Made by a program: the position numbers and the translations under genes. Positions 1 to 8,211 of a DNA stretch of 59,873 nucleotides are shown here, piece after piece. Origin of the DNA: an uncultured Bacteroidales bacterium (GTDB lineage: Bacteria > Bacteroidota > Bacteroidia > Bacteroidales > Paludibacteraceae); NCBI GenBank assembly GCA_900316845.1, contig ONEG01000012.1:1-59873 (forward strand). Direction: 5' to 3'. Below the pieces are notes generated by a model that saw only the letters and a program-made list of their open reading frames with translations, searched no databases and was not told the origin of the DNA. Position 1 is the first letter of the stretch; each line of letters opens with the position of its first letter.

Positions 1-384
1 ATCGTGTCCGCCTTCCATAACGCGGTTCGCTATTCGCGCAGCATTGATGGTCGGCGACTCGGTACAAATAAAGAACATTCGAATGAAATAACCTTCTTCC
101 TTGGCGCGCTTCAAGAAATCCACTTTACCATCGGAGGACAAAACCGTCTCAAAGATAAAATCTTTGTGATCGCGCAGTAGTTGCTCGCGCCATTCTTCAC
201 AATACTCCACCGCTTAACGCACGGCATTGACATCATTCCAGTCGCCGAACTTCGTCTGCGCAATCTCGTCCGGATTGATATAGACACATTGATCCGCCCA
301 CTCATGTTTGATAACCAAACGCGTAGTGGATGTTTTACCGGATCCGTTCGGACCCGCAATCACAATGAGCACGGGGTTCCTCAT
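1..384 (-). pseudogene. Zeta-toxin-like P-loop kinase, interrupted by a stop codon, cut by window edge
   Basis: Starting at 384 the minus strand reads MRNPVLIVIAGPNGSGKT, a Walker A loop typical of the zeta-toxin/AAA family, then INPDEIA. A TAA at 216-214 ends it after 56 codons. The same frame is open from 213 to the window edge and still looks like the family (FIFETVLSS, then GYFIRMFFICTESP and RIANRVMEGGHD). A single substitution such as CAA or AAA to TAA would explain this. Zeta toxins phosphorylate UDP-N-acetylglucosamine; whether this one did is inference. It overlaps the small upstream gene by four bases (ATGA), a usual antitoxin-toxin layout. The true 3' end lies outside the window. 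Confidence 0.75.
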
Positions 385-536
385 ATAGCTTGTATCATTT
401 GGTCTATATGCGCAAAGAAAGCCGCGTGCGCTCGGTCGTGACGCTCTTTGGCCTCGACGGCAACTTCGTGCATCAACTGCACTAATTGCTCATCTGTCGG
501 CTCTTGGTCAATGTTTGTGAAACGATAATCATTCAT
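381..536 (-). CDS. Small protein upstream of the zeta-like gene, possible antitoxin
   Basis: A 51-residue acidic, mostly helical-looking protein beginning MNDYRFTNIDQEPTDEQL and ending HIDQMIQAI. Its stop overlaps the start of the zeta-like gene (ATGA at 384-381). A promoter lies 31 bases upstream. Size, order and coupling suit an epsilon-like or other small antitoxin, but I recognise no specific family, so the role is inferred from context only. The frame is intact although the partner gene has a nonsense codon. Confidence 0.6.
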   Translation of the reverse strand: MNDYRFTNIDQEPTDEQLVQLMHEVAVEAKERHDRAHAAFFAHIDQMIQAI

Positions 537-566
537 AGTTTATATCGTCTTTGCAACTTTCGGCTG

Positions 567-598
567 CAAAGTTACGAAAAATATTTGACATATACAAA
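567..598 (-). promoter_or_regulatory. Bacteroidota promoter for the zeta-like pair
   Basis: On the minus strand TTTGTATATGTCAAA starts at 598 and TAACTTTG occupies 574-567. The distance from the first T of TTTG to the TA of the -7 box is 24 bases, the same as in nearly all promoters in this window. Its -33 box abuts the T-run of the terminator of the preceding operon. Confidence 0.8.
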
Positions 599-622
599 AA
601 AATCTGCACTTTGGATGCAGAT
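595..622 (-). terminator. Intrinsic terminator of the minus-strand hydrolase-ligase operon
   Basis: On the minus strand ATCTGCA (622-616) and TGCAGAT (608-602) form a 7-bp stem with a 7-nt loop, followed by a run of T. It sits just after the stop of the FMN reductase gene and directly before the next promoter. Confidence 0.8.
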
Positions 623-634
623 TTCAATGAATTT

Positions 635-1150
635 TTACAGTTTTGCTACCAACTCAACGATTTTCTGCTTCGTAGCATCGGTTTTCTGCTCGTCGATCTT
701 GGCGGTTACGACACCCATATTCTCGGCATGCCAGTAGTTGCAGATGTCGCGGAACTCAGCCGTTGCGCCATCATAGACACCCGGCGAATAAGACGAACAA
801 AGCAACGCCATCTTCTTTACCTTAGCCGGCGCGTTAACGCAGTACATTCGTTGAATAGGCGCCTGAATCTGCGCGCAGAGCGTGAAATAATAGATCGGAG
901 CAGCCAAAACCAGCACTTCCGCCTCTGCCATCAGCGGATAGAGTTCCTGCATGTCGTCTTTCTGGATGCACGCGCCGTTGCCCTTGCCGTGGCAGTACTC
1001 GCACGCCAGACAGCCTGCGATATGTTTGTGCGCCACATTCACGAGCGTCACGTTATGACCTGCAGCCTCGGCTGCGTTCTTGTACTCGTCCGCCATCCAA
1101 GCGGTGTTACCATGGGCTCTCGGCGAAGCCTGAAGAATCAATATGTTCAT
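635..1150 (-). CDS. NAD(P)H-dependent FMN reductase / flavodoxin-family protein
   Basis: 171 residues with a flavodoxin-like fold. The FMN phosphate loop ASPRAHGNT is at residues 8-16. A cysteine-rich segment (GCLACEYC, then GAC and DDM) follows in the middle, as in the subfamily of iron-sulfur flavoprotein-like reductases with GCxxCxxC...C..DD. The motif APIYYFTLCAQ normally shapes the isoalloxazine site. It is the last gene of a minus-strand operon after a nitroreductase-like gene; together they suggest a flavin-linked reductive step, substrate unknown. A terminator follows at 622-595. Confidence 0.85.
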   Translation of the reverse strand: MNILILQASPRAHGNTAWMADEYKNAAEAAGHNVTLVNVAHKHIAGCLACEYCHGKGNGACIQKDDMQELYPLMAEAEVLVLAAPIYYFTLCAQIQAPIQRMYCVNAPAKVKKMALLCSSYSPGVYDGATAEFRDICNYWHAENMGVVTAKIDEQKTDATKQKIVELVAKL

Positions 1151-1163
1151 AATGTATTATATT

Positions 1164-1745
1164 TTATTTGTATGTCACGGTTTCGGAAAGCGGTTTGCGG
1201 CTGAAATGGTGGTCAGAGGGCTGAACACCTTCTGCTGCGTAACCGCAAGGCATGAGGAAAGAGGGCTTGTGATTTGCCGGCAGGTCAAAAGCCGCAGCTA
1301 CTTCTGCGGGCTCGAACCACTTCACCCAACAAGTTCCCAAACCCAATTCGGTTGCCTCAAGCATCATATGCGTACCGACGATAGAGCAATCCATGTTTCC
1401 CGAACTCTCTCCGTCTTTGGTCCATGCGAGATCGGTATCGTAGCAAACGAGGAACACCACCGGCGCATGGTAAGCGCAGCGGGTCAACTCATTGATTTTC
1501 GCGATAGCCTCAGGGCTTTGCAACACGTAAATATGTTGCGGCTGCACGTTCTTCGCCGTTGGAGCCAGACGCCCGGCTTCGAGAATGGAATCGATCTTCG
1601 CTTGCTCTACCGGTGTTTGGGCATACTCACGTACTGCAAATCGCGCACGCGCCAGATCCATGAAACCATTTACCATTTGGTCATTTTTTTGTGCACAGGC
1701 AGCGAACATCGCCGCTGCACAGACAAAAAGAAGGAATTTTTTCAT
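1164..1745 (-). CDS. Nitroreductase-family lipoprotein
   Basis: I chose the ATG at 1745 because it begins a lipoprotein signal (MKKFLLFVCAAAMFAAC, lipobox Cys at residue 17); an upstream start would bury it. The protein is 193 residues. The nitroreductase fold is shown by RARFAVREY, the flavin-binding segment APTAKNVQPQHIYVL, and GLGTCWVKWF near the C terminus. The segment just after the lipobox (NDQMVNG) is encoded by a short tandem repeat also found in ribE. A lipid-anchored nitroreductase is predicted to act outside the cytoplasm, which is unusual for a flavoenzyme needing NAD(P)H. Confidence 0.8.
   Translation of the reverse strand: MKKFLLFVCAAAMFAACAQKNDQMVNGFMDLARARFAVREYAQTPVEQAKIDSILEAGRLAPTAKNVQPQHIYVLQSPEAIAKINELTRCAYHAPVVFLVCYDTDLAWTKDGESSGNMDCSIVGTHMMLEATELGLGTCWVKWFEPAEVAAAFDLPANHKPSFLMPCGYAAEGVQPSDHHFSRKPLSETVTYK
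1660..1686. repeat. In-frame AAATGGT-type short tandem repeat
   Basis: Read on the minus strand the units are AAATGACC, AAATGGT, AAATGG. They encode KNDQMVNGF just behind the lipobox of the nitroreductase-like protein. The same unit family occurs in ribE (26077-26114), at the start of the flippase (24486-24512), across the ribE stop (26554-26616), between the S26-like and PqqD-like genes, and before leuS. Confidence 0.75.
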
Positions 1746-1759
1746 TGTGTATAAAGAGT

Positions 1760-3478
1760 TTATGTATTGAATTCTGTCCATTTCAGGTGGGTATAGTAAT
1801 GTCGGTCGATCTTGCCGACGATATTGATTTTCAGGTGTTTATGCTCCAGATGGAAACCCGCTATACAAAGACCGGAAGGCAGGAACTCCTCCATGATGCC
1901 AGACAGCCGTCTGAGGACTTCATCCGGGCTCTCGGAGAGCTTGTCTTCAAGCACTATACATGCCACCAACGGGTTGTTTTCTTCCGCTAAAGGACAAACG
2001 ATAGCTTCTTTGACAGCAGGGTCATCGCGGAGGCGGTTGGCTATGTCAAAGAGATAGACTTTCTCTCCTCGCGGAGACTGAACGTATTGCGCCATGCGAC
2101 CATAGATAAAAAGTTTGCCGTTCTCATCCAATTCACCAAAATCCTGCGTATGCAGCCATCCGTCCTGTAGTTTGGTTTGATTTAGTTCCGGGTTGTTGAT
2201 ATACCCCACGGTGAGGGATTGCGTCTTCACCCGGATTTCTCCTCGCTGATTGCAGCTTAATTGCTTGCCATTTTCATCAAAGATCCCGACGGTGACGCCG
2301 GGGAAAGGAGCTCCGACGCAGACTGCGTGACGGGAGTAGTCCTTGTTGAAACCTGTCGGTTGGTAGTCCACCGTGCAGACAGAGAAAGTCTCGCTCAGTC
2401 CGTAGCCCGAAGTGAGCGCTACCGTACTGCCGCAAGCCTGCATGACCTCGTTGATATGCCTGAGAGCTTGTGGCGTGCAGCCTTCACCGCCCATGACGGG
2501 GAAGCGAAAACAACTCAAATCCGGCCGTTTGCCGCGCTGGATCTGACGGTCGATATGGTCTATGAGGTGTACCCATGATGCACCGGTAGCGAGGGTGGTC
2601 TGAGGACGGAAAGCGAGGATATTTTTGGTAAACTGATGAACATCCGGCCGCGGGTCGAGATAGACGGTCATGCGGCGGTAGAGAGGGGCCAGCACAAGGA
2701 CGAAGAAGCCTGTGCAGACAAAAGGCGGGAGTTGGCAATAAGAGGTTGTTCCTTCGCAAAAAGGGTTACCGTTCTCGTTGAACGCTAACGCATTGCGGAA
2801 CATAGCAATCATCGCTTCATCACTCATTCCTATCTGGCTTGCGACACCTTTGTTGGATGTACCGGAAGAACAGAAGATGAACGCTGCTTTGCCCGCCACG
2901 TGGTTAGCCTCCAAGGGTCCGTCATAATGTCCGAACCGCCGGATGGCAGCATCGGCAGTTAGATATTTGGCTCTGTGACGGGAAGAGAAATGCTTGATGC
3001 CGTTGAGGGGCGAAGCGATCATCTTGAAGGGATACCCCATTGAGCGCGTAGCGGATACGATGACGACCTGCTCAAACTGCGCGCGAAGGAGGGTCTGACG
3101 TATCATCTTCTCCATTCCGTCAAAGACGAAAGCAACGCGGCTTTTGCCGACCATAGTATCTAACGCTTCGGTCGTGACCATCAAGTTCGGGAGGTTGGCT
3201 GTCACGCCAGTCATGTCCGCGGCATGCATGATATAGATAAACTCCGGCAGGGACGGTCCGAAGAGCAGCAGTTCGTCGCCTTCTTTGAGTCCCATTCCCC
3301 GGATAACACGCGCCCAGAGGTGGACTTGTTCAACAAATGTCTGTCGGCTGATCCGGCGTCCGAAATACACGAGGGCGTCGTGGCGGTTACCATCAGAAAG
3401 GATACCGCGCTCCATGAATTTCCACAACGTTTCTGCGGGAAACTCAGTTTGATTTGTGTCTTCCATCTTATTCATCAT
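1760..3478 (-). CDS. AMP-dependent synthetase / acyl-CoA ligase family (ANL)
   Basis: 572 residues, full length for an ANL adenylating enzyme. The phosphate loop FCSSGTSNKGV is at 202-212, followed by GYGLSETF (adenine contact), GWLHTQDFGELDENGK with YGRMAQYV (ribose-binding Asp and hinge), and NIVGKIDR near the C terminus supplying the catalytic Lys. It would activate a carboxylic acid as an acyl-AMP and usually transfer it to CoA. The start (ATG at 3478) follows the stop of the upstream hydrolase gene with no gap, so the two are translationally coupled and probably share a pathway. The acid is not evident. Confidence 0.85.
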   Translation of the reverse strand: MMNKMEDTNQTEFPAETLWKFMERGILSDGNRHDALVYFGRRISRQTFVEQVHLWARVIRGMGLKEGDELLLFGPSLPEFIYIMHAADMTGVTANLPNLMVTTEALDTMVGKSRVAFVFDGMEKMIRQTLLRAQFEQVVIVSATRSMGYPFKMIASPLNGIKHFSSRHRAKYLTADAAIRRFGHYDGPLEANHVAGKAAFIFCSSGTSNKGVASQIGMSDEAMIAMFRNALAFNENGNPFCEGTTSYCQLPPFVCTGFFVLVLAPLYRRMTVYLDPRPDVHQFTKNILAFRPQTTLATGASWVHLIDHIDRQIQRGKRPDLSCFRFPVMGGEGCTPQALRHINEVMQACGSTVALTSGYGLSETFSVCTVDYQPTGFNKDYSRHAVCVGAPFPGVTVGIFDENGKQLSCNQRGEIRVKTQSLTVGYINNPELNQTKLQDGWLHTQDFGELDENGKLFIYGRMAQYVQSPRGEKVYLFDIANRLRDDPAVKEAIVCPLAEENNPLVACIVLEDKLSESPDEVLRRLSGIMEEFLPSGLCIAGFHLEHKHLKINIVGKIDRHYYTHLKWTEFNT

Positions 3479-4864
3479 CTATCGCACGGTCTTGCAAAAC
3501 CGTTTCATATCTTCAGGATTCTCAACAAAACTCATTAGCAGCAGGCCCATAAAGGCAATAATAAAATGCGGATTCATGCCTCCGTGTGGTACGAGACGCA
3601 TGGAAGGAAATGCGAGCATGTGCGCCATGGGATTCTGCCCCTCGTTACTGATGGCGCGATATTGGTCATAGGCATATTGGTAAGGCATCATGTCGTCCAC
3701 CGGGCAATGGGCTATAAATACATCGTGCGCCGGAGTCCAACCGGAGAGATCGTTGTATTTCTTAAGGCATGCCAGCCACGCCTGTATCTTCGGGCAGTCC
3801 AGATCGACCTGTCCGTCTTCCTTGAGCATATCCGGAGCAACCAGACCGGCAAAGGATTCGATCGTCTCGGAGAGGGGATTCATCGCCTCGGGGATATAAT
3901 GGCACACGGCATCCATGAAGGTGATCTCCTTTCCGTTCACTTGGAACTTGGAGTCGAGCCACCATTGCGGGACGAACTCCTCAGGCTCATATCCGCCTAA
4001 TTGCTCTTTCGTGAAGGCCTTGAGATATCCCACGACGGTCACGGGTTTCAGATGGAAATCCTTCGCATCATGATATATATATTTCGTCAACTCAGGAACG
4101 ATAGAGACGCCTTCTACGATGAACGTAGATTTCAGTCGCAGGGTGTCTTTTAACCATTGTGGTGCCTCGGTATCGTACCATTTGTCGAAGTAGAGCGTCG
4201 GCATCGCACCTTGCGAGCCCCCCCAGCTGGTGGTATAGCCGTCGGGAGCGAGAGATACACCGCATTGACGCATGATCTCCAAGGCCGCGACGATACAATC
4301 GGCGAGCTGGTGAGCCATGTGGAAGGCAGATCCGCCTCCATCGTACTCCACTCCGTGGGTGATACCCCATTTCTGCAGATCCGGCTCAATAACGACGGAA
4401 TCCCATAACACTTTGAGAGGCACAAACATGAGGTTATGAAGCGGCGCCCACTGAGGGTCGAAGAACGCCTGGTGGGTATGAAGAGAGATCGTCTTCGCCT
4501 GATGAGGGATAGTGGCATCCTTATGATGGAGGAAAGTAACGCGGCCTGACAGGACGACGTCTTGTCCGTCAACCGTCAACGAGCGGTACGAGAAGGTGTA
4601 ACTCTGAATCTCCCAGCATCGTTCTGCGAACCGACCGAGTCCGCACTCTTTGGCAAAGCGTCGGTTGAGTTTGGACACGTGCGAGAAGACGGTAGCTTTA
4701 AAAAGTGCCCTGAGCCCTGCCGGAGCAAGGGAACTGACTCCCTTCAAGAACTCCATAAAGGACGGAGAGCCCAACGCATCCGCAAATTCTGCGGGTGTAT
4801 AATGGTGCTCGGAAAGCACACCCACCAGTGTCTGCTCAGAAAGTCTCAGCTGCTCTTTATCCAT
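3479..4864 (-). CDS. Alpha/beta hydrolase-like protein
   Basis: 461 residues. The nucleophile elbow is GGSQGA around residues 215-220. Candidate acid and histidine are in CPVDDMMPY and VPHGGMN near the C terminus, in the order expected for a Ser-Asp-His triad. There is no signal peptide. The N-terminal 80 residues are helical and of unknown role. It resembles the secretory-lipase-like branch of the fold, but the substrate is unknown. It is the first gene of a four-gene operon with an acyl-CoA-ligase-like enzyme, so ester or thioester handling of an acyl compound is plausible. Its promoter overlaps that of dxs. Confidence 0.7.
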   Translation of the reverse strand: MDKEQLRLSEQTLVGVLSEHHYTPAEFADALGSPSFMEFLKGVSSLAPAGLRALFKATVFSHVSKLNRRFAKECGLGRFAERCWEIQSYTFSYRSLTVDGQDVVLSGRVTFLHHKDATIPHQAKTISLHTHQAFFDPQWAPLHNLMFVPLKVLWDSVVIEPDLQKWGITHGVEYDGGGSAFHMAHQLADCIVAALEIMRQCGVSLAPDGYTTSWGGSQGAMPTLYFDKWYDTEAPQWLKDTLRLKSTFIVEGVSIVPELTKYIYHDAKDFHLKPVTVVGYLKAFTKEQLGGYEPEEFVPQWWLDSKFQVNGKEITFMDAVCHYIPEAMNPLSETIESFAGLVAPDMLKEDGQVDLDCPKIQAWLACLKKYNDLSGWTPAHDVFIAHCPVDDMMPYQYAYDQYRAISNEGQNPMAHMLAFPSMRLVPHGGMNPHFIIAFMGLLLMSFVENPEDMKRFCKTVR

Positions 4865-4906
4865 CTATTTTTCTTCTTTATTTGGCTCTTTGCAACAAAA
4901 ACGGTG

Positions 4907-4937
4907 CAAAATTACACTTTTTTTTGCATATATCAAA
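4907..4937 (-). promoter_or_regulatory. Promoter of the hydrolase-ligase operon
   Basis: On the minus strand TTTGATATATGCAAAA starts at 4937 and TAATTTTG occupies 4914-4907; spacing is 23, one less than the usual 24. Its -33 box lies on the same bases as the -33 box of the divergent dxs promoter. Confidence 0.75.
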
Positions 4938-4954
4938 ATATTTTCGTAATTTTG
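4923..4954 (+). promoter_or_regulatory. Promoter of dxs
   Basis: TTTGCATATATCAAAA starts at 4923 and TAATTTTG occupies 4947-4954, spacing 24. The -33 region is a near-palindrome shared with the promoter of the opposite operon. Confidence 0.8.
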
Positions 4955-4999
4955 TCGCCGATTTTAATTTGCGCAAATATGCGCGCGCTTGAAGAAAAA

Positions 5000-6910
5000 A
5001 TGGAATATCAGTATATCAACAGGATTGATTCTCCGGCGGATTTGAAGAAGCTGAAGGTAGAGGAACTGCCGGCGGTGTGTGCGGAGTTGCGGGATTTTAT
5101 CATCGAGGCGCTGAGCAAGAACCCCGGTCATCTGGCTTCTTCGTTGGGTACTATCGAGTTGACGGTAGCCCTCCATTATGTGTTCGACACCCCGGAGGAC
5201 AAGCTCGTTTGGGACGTAGGTCATCAGGCTTACGCGCATAAGATCCTCACGGGTCGAAGGGACCGTTTTCATACAAACAGACAGTTCAAAGGGCTCTCGC
5301 CCTTCACCAACCCCGCAGAGAGCGAGTACGACGCCTTCATCGCAGGACATGCCAGCAACTCGATTTCCGCTGCGCTGGGCATGAATATCGGCGGAGACAA
5401 GAACGTCGTAGCTATCATCGGCGACGGGGCGATGACCGGCGGTCTGGCTTTCGAGGGACTGAACAACACCTCGATGGATAAGAACAACCTGCTGATTGTG
5501 CTCAACGACAACCACATGGCGATCGACCCGCTCAAGGGCGGATTCACCCAGTATCTCGTTGATCTGACAACCAGCCAGACCTATAACAAATGGCGATGGC
5601 GGCTCTATCAGGTAGCGGAGAAATTGCACCTGGTCGATGAACGCAAGCGGCGGGCGATGTTACGTCGCAACAACTCTCTCAAAGCGGTACTCTCCAAACA
5701 ACCGAGTAATATCTTCACAGGTCTTAACATCCGTTATTTCGGTCCGACAGACGGTCACGACGTAGAGGGGCTGGTTCGTATCCTCCGCGAGATCAAGAAC
5801 CACCGCGGACCAAAAGTGCTGCATATCATCACCAAGAAAGGCAAAGGTTATGCACCGGCGGAGAATGATCAGACCGTATGGCACGCGCCGGGAGAGTTCA
5901 ATGTCACTACAGGCGAGCGCCAGAGTGACAAATTACAAATGACAAATGACAAATTACAAACTCCGCCCTTATGGCAGGAGGTGTTCGGCGAGACGCTGTT
6001 GGAGCTGGCGAAGAAGAACGAGAAGATTGTCGGTATCACGCCTGCGATGCCCAGCGGGTGCTCGATGAGCATTATGCAGAAAGAGTTACCGAATCGCGTG
6101 TTCGATGTCGGCATCGCCGAGGGTCACGCAGTGACATTCAGTGCAGGGCTCGCGAAAGCAGGGATGGTACCTTATTGCAATATCTACTCCACTTTCCTGC
6201 AGCGGGCGTACGATAATATCGTCCATGACGTAGCGTTGCAGAACCTGCATGTCGTGCTCTGTATCGACCGAGCAGGTATCGTCGGCAACGACGGCGCGAC
6301 GCACCATGGACTTCTGGATCTGGCGTACCTGCGACCTATACCGAACATGCAGATCTGCGCACCACGCACGGCGGAGGATCTCAGGGAGATGTTACAACTC
6401 GCAGAGACGATGGAAGGACCGGTGGCAATACGATATCCGAGAGGGAGAGCCGCTGTGGAAGTCGAAAGTCGAAAGTCGAAAGTCGAAAGAGGCAAGGGCA
6501 TCAAGCTCCGTGACGGAGAGGACGTAGTGGTACTGACCATCGGTGCGATAGGAAACCCCATGAGCGAAGCGATAGAGTCTGTCAGCGAAACGGTAAGTCA
6601 GTCCAAAGGACGGTCTGCTTCCATCGCTCACTACGATATGCGATGGCTGAAACCGATGGACGAAGAGATACTGCACGAAGTAGGACGGCGATTCAAGACC
6701 ATCGTCACTGCCGAAGACGGCATCATCGCCGGCGGCTTAGGCAGTGCCGTCTTAGAGTGGATGAGCGATCACGGCTACACCCCGCGCGTCATCCGGCTTG
6801 GTGTGAATGACCAGTTTGTAGAGCACGGCTCTACCAAAGAACTATACCACTTATTGAAATTAGACAAGGAGGGATTATGCGAATCATTATTGCAGGTGCT
6901 GGCGAAGTAG
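5000..6910 (+). CDS. dxs: 1-deoxy-D-xylulose-5-phosphate synthase
   Basis: 636 residues; condenses pyruvate and glyceraldehyde 3-phosphate with thiamine diphosphate, the first step of the MEP isoprenoid pathway. Visible motifs are GHQAYAHKILTGR, the cofactor motif GDGAMTGG, LNDNHMAIDPLKGG, and the transketolase-type second domain with DRAGIVGNDGATHHG. I chose the ATG at 5000, which starts MEYQYINRID; an ATG at 4979 in the same frame is also possible after the promoter. Two short tandem repeats lie in frame in linkers (5926-5960 and 6461-6488). The end overlaps trkA by 34 bases. Confidence 0.97.
   Translation: MEYQYINRIDSPADLKKLKVEELPAVCAELRDFIIEALSKNPGHLASSLGTIELTVALHYVFDTPEDKLVWDVGHQAYAHKILTGRRDRFHTNRQFKGLSPFTNPAESEYDAFIAGHASNSISAALGMNIGGDKNVVAIIGDGAMTGGLAFEGLNNTSMDKNNLLIVLNDNHMAIDPLKGGFTQYLVDLTTSQTYNKWRWRLYQVAEKLHLVDERKRRAMLRRNNSLKAVLSKQPSNIFTGLNIRYFGPTDGHDVEGLVRILREIKNHRGPKVLHIITKKGKGYAPAENDQTVWHAPGEFNVTTGERQSDKLQMTNDKLQTPPLWQEVFGETLLELAKKNEKIVGITPAMPSGCSMSIMQKELPNRVFDVGIAEGHAVTFSAGLAKAGMVPYCNIYSTFLQRAYDNIVHDVALQNLHVVLCIDRAGIVGNDGATHHGLLDLAYLRPIPNMQICAPRTAEDLREMLQLAETMEGPVAIRYPRGRAAVEVESRKSKVERGKGIKLRDGEDVVVLTIGAIGNPMSEAIESVSETVSQSKGRSASIAHYDMRWLKPMDEEILHEVGRRFKTIVTAEDGIIAGGLGSAVLEWMSDHGYTPRVIRLGVNDQFVEHGSTKELYHLLKLDKEGLCESLLQVLAK
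5926..5960. repeat. Five heptamers (TGACAAA / TTACAAA) inside dxs
   Basis: Five consecutive 7-bp units, TGACAAA at 5926, 5940 and 5947 and TTACAAA at 5933 and 5954. They encode a polar linker (DKLQMTNDKLQ) between the N-terminal and pyrimidine-binding domains of DXS. Confidence 0.9.
6461..6488. repeat. Four perfect GTCGAAA heptamers inside dxs
   Basis: Units at 6461, 6468, 6475 and 6482 encode VESRKSKVER before the C-terminal domain. The same four-unit array is present in lepB at 19351-19378, but there it is read in another frame. Confidence 0.95.
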
Positions 6911-8211
6911 GTACGCACTTGGCTAAGTTGCTTAGCCGCGAGGAGATGGAGATCAGTCTCTTGGACGAGAGTCCGGAGCGCTTGGGCGATCTGAGCGCCA
7001 ACTACGACATGCTGACGCGGGTTGGCAACCCCACCTCTATCCATGACCAGAGGGAGATAGGCGTCAAGGATTGCGACCTCTTCATCTCCGTCACCCCGCA
7101 TGAGACGGAGAACATGACCGCCTGCCTCATCGCCAATTCCTTAGGCGCCAAACGTACGCTCGCACGCATCGATAACTACGAATACCTGCTGCCCGAGAAC
7201 CGTAAGTTCTTCGAGAGCATGGGTCTGAACCACCTCATCTATCCGGAGGTGCTGGCGGCGAACGAGATTGAGGAAAGCTTGCGGACGAACTGGATGCGCT
7301 ACCACCTGCATCTCTGCCAGGGCGCGCTGGAGCTTTGCATCGTCAAGGTACGCGAGACGGCGAAGATCTTAGGTCAGACCTTTGCTTCGGGTGTCTATAA
7401 CCACGGCAAGTACCGCATCGTAGCCATCAAACGTGACCAGCAGACCATCATCCCCAGAGGACAAGACACCGTAGAGGTGAACGACCTGGTCTATTGCGTC
7501 TGTCCCAAAGAAAACATGGAATACATGCGGGAGGAGTTAGGCAAGTCCAAACGCGAGATTAAGAACGTTATCTTCTTCGGCGGCGGCCGCATCGCCCGCA
7601 AAGCCGCAACCGAGCTTGTGGACGAGATGAATATCAAGATCATCGAGAAAGACCGGGACTTATGTAACATCCTGAGCGACAAGGTGCCGAACGCGCTGGT
7701 CATCAATGCCGACGGCTCCGATATGGATATCCTCAAAGAAGAAGGGATCCAGGACGCGGACGCTTTTGTAGCCGTGACGGACAGTAGCGAAGCGAACATC
7801 TTCGCCTGCCTGGCAGCCAAGCGTTTCGGCGTACGCAAGACCATCGCAGAGGTGGAGAACCTCGACTACATCCCCATGGCGGAAGGTCTGGATATCGGTA
7901 CCGTGCTGAACAAGAAGACCATCGCCGCTTCATATATCTACCAGATGTTGCTGGACGCCTCCGTACGAGGCGTACATAACCTGACGAACGCTGACGCGGA
8001 GATCGTAGAGTTCTACGCCAAAGAAGGCAGCACCATCACCCGCCATAAGGTCAAAGATGTGCGGCTGCCGGACGAAGCGAACATCGGCGGTATCGTACGC
8101 GCCGGGGAAGGTATCCTCGTGAACGGAGATACCCAAATCATCGCCAACGACCTCGTCGTCGTCTTCTGCAAGAGCCACGTGATACGTACATTAGAGCGAT
8201 ACTTCAAATGA
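6877..8211 (+). CDS. trkA: Trk potassium uptake system NAD-binding regulatory protein TrkA
   Basis: 444 residues with two tandem RCK modules. The first Rossmann fold begins MRIIIAGAGEVGTHLAKLL and the second KNVIFFGGGRIARKAA near residue 230; each is followed by a TrkA-C domain. It is the cytoplasmic gating ring of the Trk K+ channel. The gene overlaps the end of dxs and has AAGGAGGG at 6866-6873, close before the ATG. It overlaps trkH by four bases (ATGA), so the two subunits are coupled. Confidence 0.95.
   Translation: MRIIIAGAGEVGTHLAKLLSREEMEISLLDESPERLGDLSANYDMLTRVGNPTSIHDQREIGVKDCDLFISVTPHETENMTACLIANSLGAKRTLARIDNYEYLLPENRKFFESMGLNHLIYPEVLAANEIEESLRTNWMRYHLHLCQGALELCIVKVRETAKILGQTFASGVYNHGKYRIVAIKRDQQTIIPRGQDTVEVNDLVYCVCPKENMEYMREELGKSKREIKNVIFFGGGRIARKAATELVDEMNIKIIEKDRDLCNILSDKVPNALVINADGSDMDILKEEGIQDADAFVAVTDSSEANIFACLAAKRFGVRKTIAEVENLDYIPMAEGLDIGTVLNKKTIAASYIYQMLLDASVRGVHNLTNADAEIVEFYAKEGSTITRHKVKDVRLPDEANIGGIVRAGEGILVNGDTQIIANDLVVVFCKSHVIRTLERYFK

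Noticed and set aside
214..216. Reassigned or recoded stop in the zeta-like gene
   Set aside because: TAA is used as an ordinary stop by many genes in this window and there is no recoding structure that I can see; a nonsense mutation is simpler.
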